A stretch of 64,000 nt of DNA from the NCBI RefSeq assembly GCF_900239935.1, contig NZ_LT965929.1:62001-126000 (forward strand). The letters run 5' to 3'. The stretch is from Pseudoalteromonas carrageenovora IAM 12662. GTDB lineage: Bacteria; Pseudomonadota; Gammaproteobacteria; Enterobacterales; Alteromonadaceae. Shown piece after piece: positions 27,277 through 38,115 of the stretch. Both the position numbers and the translations under genes were made by a program. The notes under the pieces are model-generated. The model searched no databases. It saw only the letters and a list, made by a program, of their open reading frames with translations, and was not told where the DNA came from. Position 1 is the stretch's first letter; every line of letters begins with the position of its first letter.

Positions 27277-28026
27277 ATGAAACCGTTATCTATTATTTTG
27301 GCCTCTTTAATTACTACCGTTGCGCTTATTACTTATGCAGCAGATCAAACCGAGCCTGAGCAAAAAGAAGCACAGTCGAGCGAGCAAGTACCGGTGAGTG
27401 CACAAAAGCAAAGCACCGAAGAGGAAAAAGCCACTACACAAGCAACAACTGACGATAAAGTAAATACACTTGAGTACAAAGCACCTGAGATCAAAAAGCC
27501 AGTTATTGATAACACCAAACCAGATGATTCAAAAGTATTAGGCAACGAGCAAAGTAAACCAGCTGAACAACCTAAAAACAAAGTAGAAAAAGCAGTAGCC
27601 GTAGCAGAAGCTGAAAAAGCAGTAACTCAAGCGAAAGAAGCGCTTACTGTTAAACAGCAAACTAAAGCTAAGCAGTCTCGCGAATCTTTAGCCGTAGTTG
27701 AACAATTAGTAAAAGCGTATAACGCACGAAATATTGAAGAATTTTTGCGTGTATATGACGAAGATGTAGAGTTTTATATTTTCCCAAATGAGCTACTATT
27801 TAAAGGAAAAGAAAAACTAATAGCACGCTACGGGCTAATGTTTAAAAAGTTAAAGTGTATTCATTCATCGCCAATTAAACGCATTGTGCATGGCGATATT
27901 GTAATAGATCACGAGCTATCAGAAACCTGCTCAACCGACGAAAACGTGATTGATAAACGCTCAGAGCTTATTTCGAGCTACCAAATAAAAGATGGAAAAA
28001 TAGTACGTGTACTGTTTTTTAGATAA
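27277..28026 (+). CDS. Exported protein with charged linker and NTF2-like (SnoaL) domain
   Basis: 249 aa from the ATG at 27277 (MKPLSIILASLITTVALITY), which has AGGAAAG upstream. A longer reading from 27232 would start inside the miniature element. A signal sequence or anchor (residues 1-20) is followed by a low-complexity stretch of about 110 residues rich in Ala, Lys, Glu and Gln. A compact C-terminal domain near 135-249 has the SnoaL/NTF2 pattern (VEQLVKAYNARNIEEFLRVYDEDVEFY). The role is unknown; such domains bind small molecules or form dimers. A small gene follows after 9 bases, probably in the same operon. Confidence 0.78.
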   Translation: MKPLSIILASLITTVALITYAADQTEPEQKEAQSSEQVPVSAQKQSTEEEKATTQATTDDKVNTLEYKAPEIKKPVIDNTKPDDSKVLGNEQSKPAEQPKNKVEKAVAVAEAEKAVTQAKEALTVKQQTKAKQSRESLAVVEQLVKAYNARNIEEFLRVYDEDVEFYIFPNELLFKGKEKLIARYGLMFKKLKCIHSSPIKRIVHGDIVIDHELSETCSTDENVIDKRSELISSYQIKDGKIVRVLFFR

Positions 28027-28035
28027 AGGGTAAGT

Positions 28036-28356
28036 ATGCAAATAAATGACGACAAAAAAATTCGCTTAATGTATCGCATTGAGCCGGGTTGTTTAGGGCC
28101 TCAGGGTGCTGAGCATATTGAAGATTTTTGTCGTTATGCCAACAAACATATTAAGTCGCCATTTTATGCTCAGTTTGTATTTTTACCACGCTACGATAAA
28201 AAAATTGATGAGCGTCAATACAGCGTAAATAGCCGCAATTTATCACTTGTGCAGGCACGTGCCTATTTAAAGCACTTTGATATAGATATAGAAGAATTTG
28301 AAGAGCAGCTCGACGAACTTCTTACTAAAGCCATCGATTTATACTTTAAGCGATAA
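28036..28356 (+). CDS. Conserved hypothetical protein, 106 aa
   Basis: A soluble, charged 106-residue protein with start MQINDDKKIRLMYRIEPGCLG. It has the phrase FLPRYDKKIDERQYSVNSRNLS and an acidic C-terminal helix. No domain is recognised and no signal or membrane segment is visible. It lies 9 bases after the NTF2-like gene with GGGTAAG as ribosome site, so co-expression is likely. Confidence 0.7.
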   Translation: MQINDDKKIRLMYRIEPGCLGPQGAEHIEDFCRYANKHIKSPFYAQFVFLPRYDKKIDERQYSVNSRNLSLVQARAYLKHFDIDIEEFEEQLDELLTKAIDLYFKR

Positions 28357-28467
28357 TCTTAAATCGCTTAAAGCTATTACAGTTTGTTTTATTGAGCTTT
28401 AACTTGCAGCTATAATCTCGTAAAACCCTTACCCAGAAATACCATTCTATTTAAAGCTTTAAAAACA

Positions 28468-28491
28468 AAAAAAGGGCCTAAGCCCTTTTTA
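28468..28491. terminator. Bidirectional terminator
   Basis: AAAAGGGC and GCCCTTTT enclose CTAA, with A and T tracts on either side. It sits between two convergent genes (stops at 28356 and 28520). Confidence 0.8.
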
Positions 28492-28519
28492 AATATCAGC
28501 ACGTCCTAGCTAATAACAA

Positions 28520-29410
28520 TTACACTTGCTCACCCGCTACAATAGTATTAAAGCTATCGTTATCGTGCAAACTTGCAAATGCACTCTCATGCAATAACTC
28601 GTTACGTAAATTAGGTGAATACTCTAAAGCCATTTTAATATCGGCTAACGCATCGGCATGTTTGTGCGTAAGTGCATAAGCACAGGCTCGTTGCCAATAT
28701 GCATAACCATAGTCACTATCAATATCAATGGCTTGGTTACAAAGCTCAATAGCCTGCGCTGTTTCGTTTATTTCAAGCAGGGCATCGGCTTTATAAGCAA
28801 TGGCTTCAACATCTTCAGGTTTGCGATTAAGTATTTCGTCAAAAATTTCAATTTTGTTCGCAAAGTCGCTTTCTAAATTGGCACGCATCCATAATGAATG
28901 AACTTCGTTAGTTACCGATATACGCTCTTGGTTACTGAGTATTTCTTCTGAGCGAACGCGTAGTTTTTCTTCAAGAATTTTTAAGCGATCTTCGTACTCG
29001 TCTGTAATAACACTTACACGCGTATTTACTATATCTTCTACTTTATTTTTAACATCGCGCAAAGAGTTCCAGCCTACTAATACTAAAATAGAAGCGGTAG
29101 CAGTAATTATAAAAAATACATTATTAATGGTGTCGGTGGTGTACGTTAAAGCGCGGTCGGCGGTATCTAATTGGGCATGCGTTACTTGTTTAGTTACATC
29201 TTCTCGAAGCTTTTGCTGATCTTGTCGGACAGCTTTTAATTCGTCAAGAATGTAACGCTCCATTAGTGGTTTGTACATAGACTCTTTAAGTTGATCAAGG
29301 GCTTGTTGTTCTTCTTGTGCTGTAGGTGCCTGAGGCCTTTGCTCTGCAGTATAAGCCGAGGAAGTAAAGAGTGTAAAACACACACAAACAAAATAGAGGT
29401 AATAACGCAT
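28520..29410 (-). CDS. Membrane protein with tetratricopeptide repeats
   Basis: 296 aa. A signal peptide (about 1-21) is followed by a helical stretch, and a membrane segment lies near residues 98-114 (FFIITATASILVLVGW). A coiled coil (about 118-160) comes next, and two or three TPR units fill 185-270 (for example AIAYKADALLEINETAQAIELCNQAI and YAYWQRACAYALTHKHADALADIKMAL). The arrangement suggests a scaffold anchored in the inner membrane with its repeat domain in the cytoplasm. The partner is unknown. The gene stands alone. Confidence 0.8.
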   Translation of the reverse strand: MRYYLYFVCVCFTLFTSSAYTAEQRPQAPTAQEEQQALDQLKESMYKPLMERYILDELKAVRQDQQKLREDVTKQVTHAQLDTADRALTYTTDTINNVFFIITATASILVLVGWNSLRDVKNKVEDIVNTRVSVITDEYEDRLKILEEKLRVRSEEILSNQERISVTNEVHSLWMRANLESDFANKIEIFDEILNRKPEDVEAIAYKADALLEINETAQAIELCNQAIDIDSDYGYAYWQRACAYALTHKHADALADIKMALEYSPNLRNELLHESAFASLHDNDSFNTIVAGEQV

Positions 29411-29486
29411 TGGTACGCCTAGTTAAATTAATTAAATCTTACAAATACTTTAACACGCGCGCACAATGTTACCCAATTAAAACGGG

Positions 29487-29517
29487 CAAAAAAAAAGCCA
29501 GCTCAAGGAGAGCTGGC
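29487..29517 (-). terminator. Orphan minus-strand terminator
   Basis: GCCAGCTC (29497-29504) and GAGCTGGC (29510-29517) enclose AAGGA; read leftward the stem is followed by ten T. No coding gene ends here on the minus strand: the nearest, the TPR gene, starts further left. This implies a short untranslated transcript coming from the right. Confidence 0.6.
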
Positions 29518-32292
<2,775 letters not shown>

Positions 32293-32310
32293 TCTACGTG
32301 GTAAAACTAA

Positions 32311-32335
32311 AAAAGGTGGCAAATGCCACCTTTTT
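32311..32335 (+). terminator. Terminator of katG
   Basis: AAAAGGTGGC and GCCACCTTTT enclose AAAT. An almost identical hairpin recurs at 32864-32890 and decayed versions lie between. Confidence 0.85.
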
Positions 32336-32863
32336 ATATAAGCGTTAAATCATCCACCGCAGGCGTTAAACGTGATCACGTGAGAGGCAAAGTTTCTATC
32401 ATTTACGCTCAACAAAACCCACCTTTTTACATAAAACGTTAAATCATCCACCGTAGGAGTCAGCTTGCTCACGTGAGAAGCAAAGCTTCTAATCACTTGC
32501 ACTTAGTAAAGCCTATCTGCATTCATTCAAACTTTTTCAACAGCTATAAAAAAGGTAACCAAAGCCACTTCTTTATATAAGCGTTAAATCATCCACCGTA
32601 GGCGTTGAGCTTGCTCACGCGAGAAGCAAAGCTTCTAATCGCTTACGCTCAACAACCCCCAATTGCATTCATTCAAATATTCAAAAACCAAACATTAAAA
32701 GGGTAACCAAAGCTACCTTTTTACATAAAGCGTTAAATTATCCACCGTAGGCGTTGAGCTTGCTCACGCGAGAAGCAAAGCTTCTAATTACTTGCACTTA
32801 ACAAAGCCAACCTACGCTTAAATTTTTAGCTACGTCTATTCAAACTATCAAAAATCAGGCATT
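32336..32863. repeat. Four decayed tandem units of a REP-like element plus terminator remnant
   Basis: Each unit begins GCGTTAAATCATCCACCG (at 32342, 32436 with one change, 32581 and 32730). It continues with a palindromic core (GAGCTTGCTCACG, GAGAAGCAAAGCTTCTAA), then a variable part ending in a degenerate copy of the katG terminator. Spacing is 94, 145 and 149 bases. The core belongs to the same repeat family as the elements at 53-62 kb. No gene is present. Confidence 0.75.
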
Positions 32864-32890
32864 AAAAAAGGTGGCAAATGCCACCTTTTT
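32864..32890 (-). terminator. Terminator of the 190-residue exported protein gene
   Basis: AAAAAAGGTGGC and GCCACCTTTTT enclose AAAT, the same sequence as the katG terminator; symmetric, so usable from either side. It is 18 bases past the stop at 32908. Confidence 0.75.
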
Positions 32891-32907
32891 AGTAAAAATT
32901 TACTTAA

Positions 32908-33480
32908 TTATAGTAGTGCAAAAAGCTTTTGAAGTTGTGGCATGTATTCGCTCACAAGCTCTAAGTTACTTTCGCTAACTAGCGAATCAGTAGACTCTTC
33001 AGCAGCGCTTGATGCTTTACCAAACGAGCCCATTAACGAGCTAGCATCACTACTTTTTGCACTTTTAAGGCTCTGTAGGCCGCCCATTACTTTAGTTGCT
33101 GTTTCTTGGTTTTCAGCAGAAAGGCCTGACTTTAAGTTTTCGATGTAAGCCATAGATACTTCAGAACCCACAGATACTAATTCTTCAGGAGAAAAACCAT
33201 AACGATTTGTCACGCTTGCAAAGCTTTTGTATAGGTCTTGTTCTTTGATCATGTTAAGCGCAGTGTTAGCCATTGAGCTTTGCTCATCAACACTTTGATC
33301 GGCAGAGCCACCAAGCATGCTTGCTAAATCTAGGTTTTTTAACGACTCTTGGCTGCTTGCCCAGTTAGACACTGCAGGCAGTGCTTTCATATAGCTTTGT
33401 AATTGGCCTTCGCTAATGTCTTCTGCAAGGCTTGAAAAACTCATTGCTAATAAGCTAAGTGATAAAAGTATTTTTTTCAT
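32908..33480 (-). CDS. Exported Ser/Ala-rich protein of unknown function
   Basis: 190 aa with a signal peptide cleaved after SLA (MKKILLSLSLLAMSFSSLA). The mature chain is predicted mostly helical and rich in Ser, Ala, Leu and Glu, with no cysteine. No domain is recognised. It looks like a small periplasmic helical protein. The gene is monocistronic between a shared terminator on the left and the arfB promoter on the right. Confidence 0.75.
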   Translation of the reverse strand: MKKILLSLSLLAMSFSSLAEDISEGQLQSYMKALPAVSNWASSQESLKNLDLASMLGGSADQSVDEQSSMANTALNMIKEQDLYKSFASVTNRYGFSPEELVSVGSEVSMAYIENLKSGLSAENQETATKVMGGLQSLKSAKSSDASSLMGSFGKASSAAEESTDSLVSESNLELVSEYMPQLQKLFALL

Positions 33481-33673
33481 TGGGCATTTCCTATTGTTTA
33501 ATTAACGCTATTTAAAACTAAATGTAAGCGCTTGCCAATACATAACTAAAGTATTAGGTGTATTTAGGCTATAAAGTAGTATAAATACTTCAAAGTCCTA
33601 TAAATTAAGCTGATTCAGCACAAATATAGTTACAAATGTTATAATGCATTTTTGTCGATAAGAGCTGAACGTA

Positions 33674-34087
33674 ATGTTAACTATTTCAAATACTGTCACT
33701 ATAGATGAATGGGAACTTGAGCTAACCGCTATTCGTTCGCAAGGTGCCGGTGGCCAAAACGTTAACAAAGTAGCCAGTGCTATTCATTTACGCTTTGATA
33801 TAAATCGCTCAAAGTTACCTGACTTTTACAAAGAGCGATTACTAAAGCTAAACGACTCGCGCATTACTAAAGAAGGCGTTTTAATAATTAAAGCGCAAAG
33901 CCACCGCACACAAGAACTAAACCGCGAAGACGCACTAAGCCGCTTAAAAGATCTAATTCTTAGTGCTACAAAAGTAAATAAAGCTCGCCGCGCAACTAAG
34001 CCAAGCCGCAACTCGCAGCGCAAACGCATGGATAAAAAAACCAAACACGGGCAAACCAAAGCCCTGCGCGGTAATATTAAGTTTTAA
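33674..34087 (+). CDS. arfB: Alternative ribosome-rescue factor B (YaeJ)
   Basis: Frees ribosomes stalled on messages without a stop codon by hydrolysing peptidyl-tRNA. 137 aa, with a release-factor-type catalytic GGQ in RSQGAGGQNVNKVASA near 25-40. The basic C-terminal tail (RRATKPSRNSQRKRMDKKTKHGQ) would occupy the empty mRNA channel. Length and layout match E. coli YaeJ (140 aa). It is convergent with ybiT, and the two share a terminator. Confidence 0.96.
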   Translation: MLTISNTVTIDEWELELTAIRSQGAGGQNVNKVASAIHLRFDINRSKLPDFYKERLLKLNDSRITKEGVLIIKAQSHRTQELNREDALSRLKDLILSATKVNKARRATKPSRNSQRKRMDKKTKHGQTKALRGNIKF

Positions 34088-34094
34088 CCGCACA

Positions 34095-34126
34095 AAAAAA
34101 CGGCGCTAAATTTGGCGCCGTTTTTT
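34095..34126. terminator. Shared bidirectional terminator of arfB and ybiT
   Basis: AAAAAACGGCGC and GCGCCGTTTTTT enclose an 8-base loop between the convergent stops at 34087 and 34149. Confidence 0.9.
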
Positions 34127-34148
34127 GTAAGCTATTAAAGGTAAAAGC

Positions 34149-35747
34149 TTACGCTTTTTTCATTTCAATGCTTGATAGGTACTCGTCAAACGTACCTTGA
34201 AAGTCAATTACTTGCTTATCTTTAATATCAATAATACGCGTAGCAAGTGACGATACAAACTCACGGTCGTGGCTTACAAAAATAAGCGTACCTTCAAAGT
34301 CTTTAAGGGCATTGTTTAATGCTTCAATGGCTTCCATATCCATGTGGTTAGTTGGCTCGTCCATTACAAGAACGTTTACGTCTTGCATCATTAACTTACC
34401 AAATAACAAACGGTTTTTTTCACCACCTGAACAGTTACGCGCTTTTTTGTTTGAATCGTCGGCAGTAAACAACAAACGCCCTAACATGCCACGAACCATT
34501 AAATCGTTATGCTTAGCTGTACGCCATTGCGACATCCAATCAAACAACGTTAAATCGTTATCAAAATCTTTTGTGCTGTCTTGCGGGCAGTAACCAAAGG
34601 TTGCATTTTCAGACCATTTAATTTCGCCTTCATTACTTTTAAGCTCGTCTACTAAACAGCGTAAAAAGGTTGTTTTACCCACACCGTTTTCGCCAATTAC
34701 CGCAAGCTTAGCGCCTGCTTCTAGTAAAAAGTCGCCGCCGCTAAATAATGTTTCGCCATCAAAACCGTGGCCAAGCTTATTAACTTCAAGCGCTTGACGG
34801 TACATTTTTTTGCCTTCGTCAAAACTTAACGATGGGCTCATACGGCTCGATGCTTTAACTTCATCAAGCTTAATTTTATCCATTTTTTTAGCGCGCGAAC
34901 TTGCTTGTTTAGCTTTTGACGCGTTAGCACCAAAACGGTTAACAAAGTCTTGAAGCTCGTCAATTTCGGCGCTCTTCTTAGCGTTTTCAGCTAAAAGCTG
35001 CTCACGTTGCAGGCCTGCCGCTTCTAAAAACTTCTCGTAGTTACCTGGGTAAATACGCAGCTCGCCGTAATCAATGTCGGCCATGTGTGTACATACCGAG
35101 TTTAAAAAGTGACGGTCATGAGAAATAATAATCATGGTACATTTACGTTTGTTTAGCTCATTAGCTAACCACGTAATAGTATGAATATCCAAGTTATTGG
35201 TAGGCTCATCGAGTAGCAGTATGTCTGGGTTTGCAAACAGCGCCTGTGCTAAAAGCACACGCAGTTTCCAACCTGGCGCCACGTTTGCCATTAAACCGTA
35301 ATGAAATTCTTTTTCTATGCCGGCTTCGAGCAAAATTTCTTCTGCGCGGCTTTCGGCTGTGTAACCGTCCATTTCGGCAAATACGCTTTCAAGGTCGGCT
35401 ACTTTCATGCCGTCTTCTTCGCTCATTTCTGGCAATGAGTAAATACGGTCACGTTCTTGTTTTACTTTCCAAAGCTCAACGTCGCCCATAATTACCGCGT
35501 CTACAACGCTGTATTGTTCAAACGCAAACTGGTCTTGGCTTAGGTTACCTACTTTTAGCCCCGGAGTAATCGACACATTACCCGCACTTGGAACAAGCGC
35601 ACCGCTTAAAATTTTCATGAAGGTCGACTTGCCGCAGCCGTTAGCGCCAATTAAACCGTAACGGTTACCGTTACCAAATTTAGCTGAAATGTTTTCAAAC
35701 AACGGCTCTGCGCCAAACTGCATCGTAATATTTGCGGTGGAGATCAA
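34149..35747 (-). CDS. ybiT: ABC-F family ATPase YbiT
   Basis: A soluble ABC-F protein with two ATPase domains; the family binds the ribosome. I choose the TTG at 35747 ([20 protein letters not shown]): TAGGA lies about 8 bases upstream and the length becomes 532 aa, matching E. coli YbiT (530). The ATG at 35813 would add 22 unlikely residues. Walker A motifs are GANGCGKST and GENGVGKTT. The first signature is replaced by [15 protein letters not shown] and the second is [14 protein letters not shown]. Both Walker B motifs read [10 protein letters not shown] or [10 protein letters not shown]. The linker between the domains is Lys/Ala-rich. Confidence 0.95.
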   Translation of the reverse strand: MISTANITMQFGAEPLFENISAKFGNGNRYGLIGANGCGKSTFMKILSGALVPSAGNVSITPGLKVGNLSQDQFAFEQYSVVDAVIMGDVELWKVKQERDRIYSLPEMSEEDGMKVADLESVFAEMDGYTAESRAEEILLEAGIEKEFHYGLMANVAPGWKLRVLLAQALFANPDILLLDEPTNNLDIHTITWLANELNKRKCTMIIISHDRHFLNSVCTHMADIDYGELRIYPGNYEKFLEAAGLQREQLLAENAKKSAEIDELQDFVNRFGANASKAKQASSRAKKMDKIKLDEVKASSRMSPSLSFDEGKKMYRQALEVNKLGHGFDGETLFSGGDFLLEAGAKLAVIGENGVGKTTFLRCLVDELKSNEGEIKWSENATFGYCPQDSTKDFDNDLTLFDWMSQWRTAKHNDLMVRGMLGRLLFTADDSNKKARNCSGGEKNRLLFGKLMMQDVNVLVMDEPTNHMDMEAIEALNNALKDFEGTLIFVSHDREFVSSLATRIIDIKDKQVIDFQGTFDEYLSSIEMKKA

Positions 35748-35995
35748 AAAGTTAGTCCTAGAATGAGTACTGACAGGGGCCAACTGTAGCAAAAACGCCA
35801 CAAACAAGACCAAGCAATAGGGTAAATTAGCTGGCGAATTATACAGATCAGCCCGCTCGAATGAAAGGTAAAAGGCGGCTAATTTTTATAACTTAAATTT
35901 AAAAGAGGAAGGTATAAAACGCAGCTTAACGTAAGTAGCGGTTTAATAATTACAAATGTACTCAATGTAGGTATTTAGTGCAGCGTTTTATAAAA

Positions 35996-36730
35996 TTAAT
36001 AAATACTATAAATTTGCTCAATAGCGGCTTTGTTTTTTTTAATAAACGAATTAATTACAGCAACCTCGGCAAGTGTGGTCGATTGTTTACTCATCATAAA
36101 ATGTACTCCATTTATATTAATAGGGGGCGTACTTTTTACGGGCATAACCGTGTTGTAGTGCTTAGCAAAATATTGCGCAACAATAGAGTCGTCAATTACA
36201 TAATCAACCCGTTTTTTATTAAGTAAACCAAAGCGTTTATTAGCATCAGCCGTTAGCACTACTTGGTTAGCGTATTGTTTTTTTACTTTTTCAAATTCAG
36301 CGCCAAAAAAGCTTCCTCTATTTACTGCAAGGCTATAATCACTATCAAAAAGAGATTCTAAGCTGGTTACATCCTTTGCGCCTTCATGCTTATAAAGCAG
36401 CATAATTTCTTCGCGGTACGCAGTAGTAAAGTGAGCATATTCAGCGCGTTTTTTAGTAAAGCTTGCTGCATAAGTAATATCTATATGGCCAGTTTTAAGC
36501 TCTTGCTGCACCCGCGAAAAGCTCGGAAAATAAACCCATTCAATACAAAAAGGCGAATCCTTAAAAATAGCATTAACTGTATCAACCTCTGTGCCTACAA
36601 ACTCATCACCTTGCTTAATTAAATAAGGCGCCCAATTAGTTTCGTTGGTGCCCATTATTAATGTTTTAGTACACGCGAGTGCATTACATTGAGTAAATAA
36701 AAAAATAAACGCCATTAGTAAAGTTTTCAT
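35996..36730 (-). CDS. Periplasmic solute-binding protein family 3 (tandem copy B)
   Basis: 244 aa with a signal peptide ending near NALA and a mature start CTKTLIMGTNETNWAPYL. Conserved with its upstream neighbour are IFKDSPFC, GHIDITYAASFTKKRAEYAHFTTAYREE, the GSFFGAEFE stretch and RVDYVIDDSIVAQYF. No permease or ATPase gene is nearby. Two cysteines (start of the mature chain and SPFC) are positioned to form a disulfide, as in the paralogue. The ligand is unknown. It lies 20 bases after the paralogue in a two-gene operon. Confidence 0.85.
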   Translation of the reverse strand: MKTLLMAFIFLFTQCNALACTKTLIMGTNETNWAPYLIKQGDEFVGTEVDTVNAIFKDSPFCIEWVYFPSFSRVQQELKTGHIDITYAASFTKKRAEYAHFTTAYREEIMLLYKHEGAKDVTSLESLFDSDYSLAVNRGSFFGAEFEKVKKQYANQVVLTADANKRFGLLNKKRVDYVIDDSIVAQYFAKHYNTVMPVKSTPPININGVHFMMSKQSTTLAEVAVINSFIKKNKAAIEQIYSIY

Positions 36731-36750
36731 ATAAGGTCCTTACAAACGTG

Positions 36751-37488
36751 TTACTCAAATAGCGCTTTAAGTGCGGCTTTATTTTGTAAAATAAGCTGGT
36801 TAATTACTTTAACCTCGTCAACCGACACCGTTTTTTTGCTTAGCATTAAGTGAATGTCGTCTTTGTTTATTGCTTTAAAATTTGGCATAGCCACAATGTT
36901 TTTAGCGCGCTTACTAAAATAAGTGCCTACTAGCTCGTCTTCAATGGCAAAATCAATGCGTTGCTTATTAAGCATTTCAAAACGTTTACTAGTTGCGCTG
37001 GTGTACTCTATTTGGCTTTTGTGTGTTGTTTTATATTGCTCAAACTCAGTGCCATAGTAACTACCAAAATTAGCGCCAATGGTTAAACCTTGGTTAAAAA
37101 TATCAGCCAAATTTTTAACTTTATGTGTATTGTTTTTGTTTTCGTATAAGCGCATTACCTCGGTGCGGTAGGCTTTTGTATAATAAGCATATTTAGCGCG
37201 CTCACTGGTGTAACTTGCCGCCCAGCCTATGTCTATCCGGCCATGGCGCAGCTCAGTAAAAGCCCGTTTAGAATTAGGCAGCATTTTTATTTCAAAACAA
37301 AAAGGCGAGTCTTTAAAAATAATAGTTAACGCATCCACCTCTTTACCCTGCAACTGGCCACTAATGCCCATTACATACGGCGGCCAAAAAGCATCATGTG
37401 CGCCAACGCTAAGCGTTCTTTCGCAGGCAAACACACCCCAAGAGGTACTAAACAACACACACAATAGTAAGGTTATTAATTTATTCAT
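36751..37488 (-). CDS. Periplasmic solute-binding protein family 3 (tandem copy A)
   Basis: 245 aa, signal peptide ending near GVFA, mature start CERTLSVGAHDAFWPPYV. Family segments are IFKDSPFC, GRIDIGWAASYTSERAKYAYYTKAYRTE, GSYYGTEFE and RIDFAIEDELVGTYF. A clear tandem duplicate of the next gene downstream. It is the first gene of the pair, and the promoter must be in 37489-37550. It marks the left flank of the defence island, which begins with the dndE stop at 37768. Confidence 0.85.
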   Translation of the reverse strand: MNKLITLLLCVLFSTSWGVFACERTLSVGAHDAFWPPYVMGISGQLQGKEVDALTIIFKDSPFCFEIKMLPNSKRAFTELRHGRIDIGWAASYTSERAKYAYYTKAYRTEVMRLYENKNNTHKVKNLADIFNQGLTIGANFGSYYGTEFEQYKTTHKSQIEYTSATSKRFEMLNKQRIDFAIEDELVGTYFSKRAKNIVAMPNFKAINKDDIHLMLSKKTVSVDEVKVINQLILQNKAALKALFE

Positions 37489-37767
37489 TAAGTCTCTGAG
37501 GTAAGCTTTTTTTGTACGTTATTAAAACAGTATAACCTAGCAAAATAATATAATGGTGAAGGAGTCATTAAAGTTGTAAAAAAATGTATCTAAAAAGGAG
37601 GGGGTTTTACGATTGAGAGAAATGATTAGTGCAAAATTCAATATAGTAAAAGCTGACTTCACAGTTGCGGCTACTTCACCTTGCATATAGTTTGCAGTTT
37701 ATATGCATGCTAAGTAGTTATTCAGTGCAGGTTTTACGCAATCATAAAGACAGAAGGAGGATCTAGT

Positions 37768-38115
37768 TTAAAAAACTAAATCCTCAATACTTTTAGCATT
37801 CCTAAAGCTTTTAGAGCCTTGCATGACATGATATGCCCATGCTTTTGTATTTTCTTGACTAGTGTGTTCTGGGTATAGCATTTGTAAAGTCATTTCAGTA
37901 GCTAATGTAGTGTCGCCCAACCAAGTAACTTTATCTAAAGAAAGAGTACCATCTAGATCTATTGGCTCATTGTTATAGCGGTTTCCACTTTCAACGGATA
38001 TAAAAAACGCCATTCTAGCTAGTATATTAGGTGTTACTTTTGTTCTGCCCTTCATACGCCTTAAAAATTCATCTGTCTCTTTGGTTAGCTTCATGCCTCT
38101 GTTAGGTAAAATCAT
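37768..38115 (-). CDS. dndE: DndE, DNA phosphorothioation protein
   Basis: 115 aa from the ATG at 38115 (MILPNRGMKLTKETDEF). That start overlaps the dndD stop by 4 bases (ATGA), and the coupling decides the start over one at 38142. The family phrase RGMKLTKETDEFLRRMKGRTKVTPNILARMAFFISVE is split over residues 6-43, and basic residues fit the proposed DNA-binding role. It is needed for swapping a non-bridging oxygen for sulfur in the DNA backbone. Last gene of the leftward dndBCDE operon. Confidence 0.93.
   Translation of the reverse strand: MILPNRGMKLTKETDEFLRRMKGRTKVTPNILARMAFFISVESGNRYNNEPIDLDGTLSLDKVTWLGDTTLATEMTLQMLYPEHTSQENTKAWAYHVMQGSKSFRNAKSIEDLVF

Noticed and set aside
32336..32863. 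CRISPR array after katG
   Set aside because: Units are spaced unevenly (94 to 149 bases), the repeats are imperfect and the spacers contain terminator remnants; no cas genes are present.
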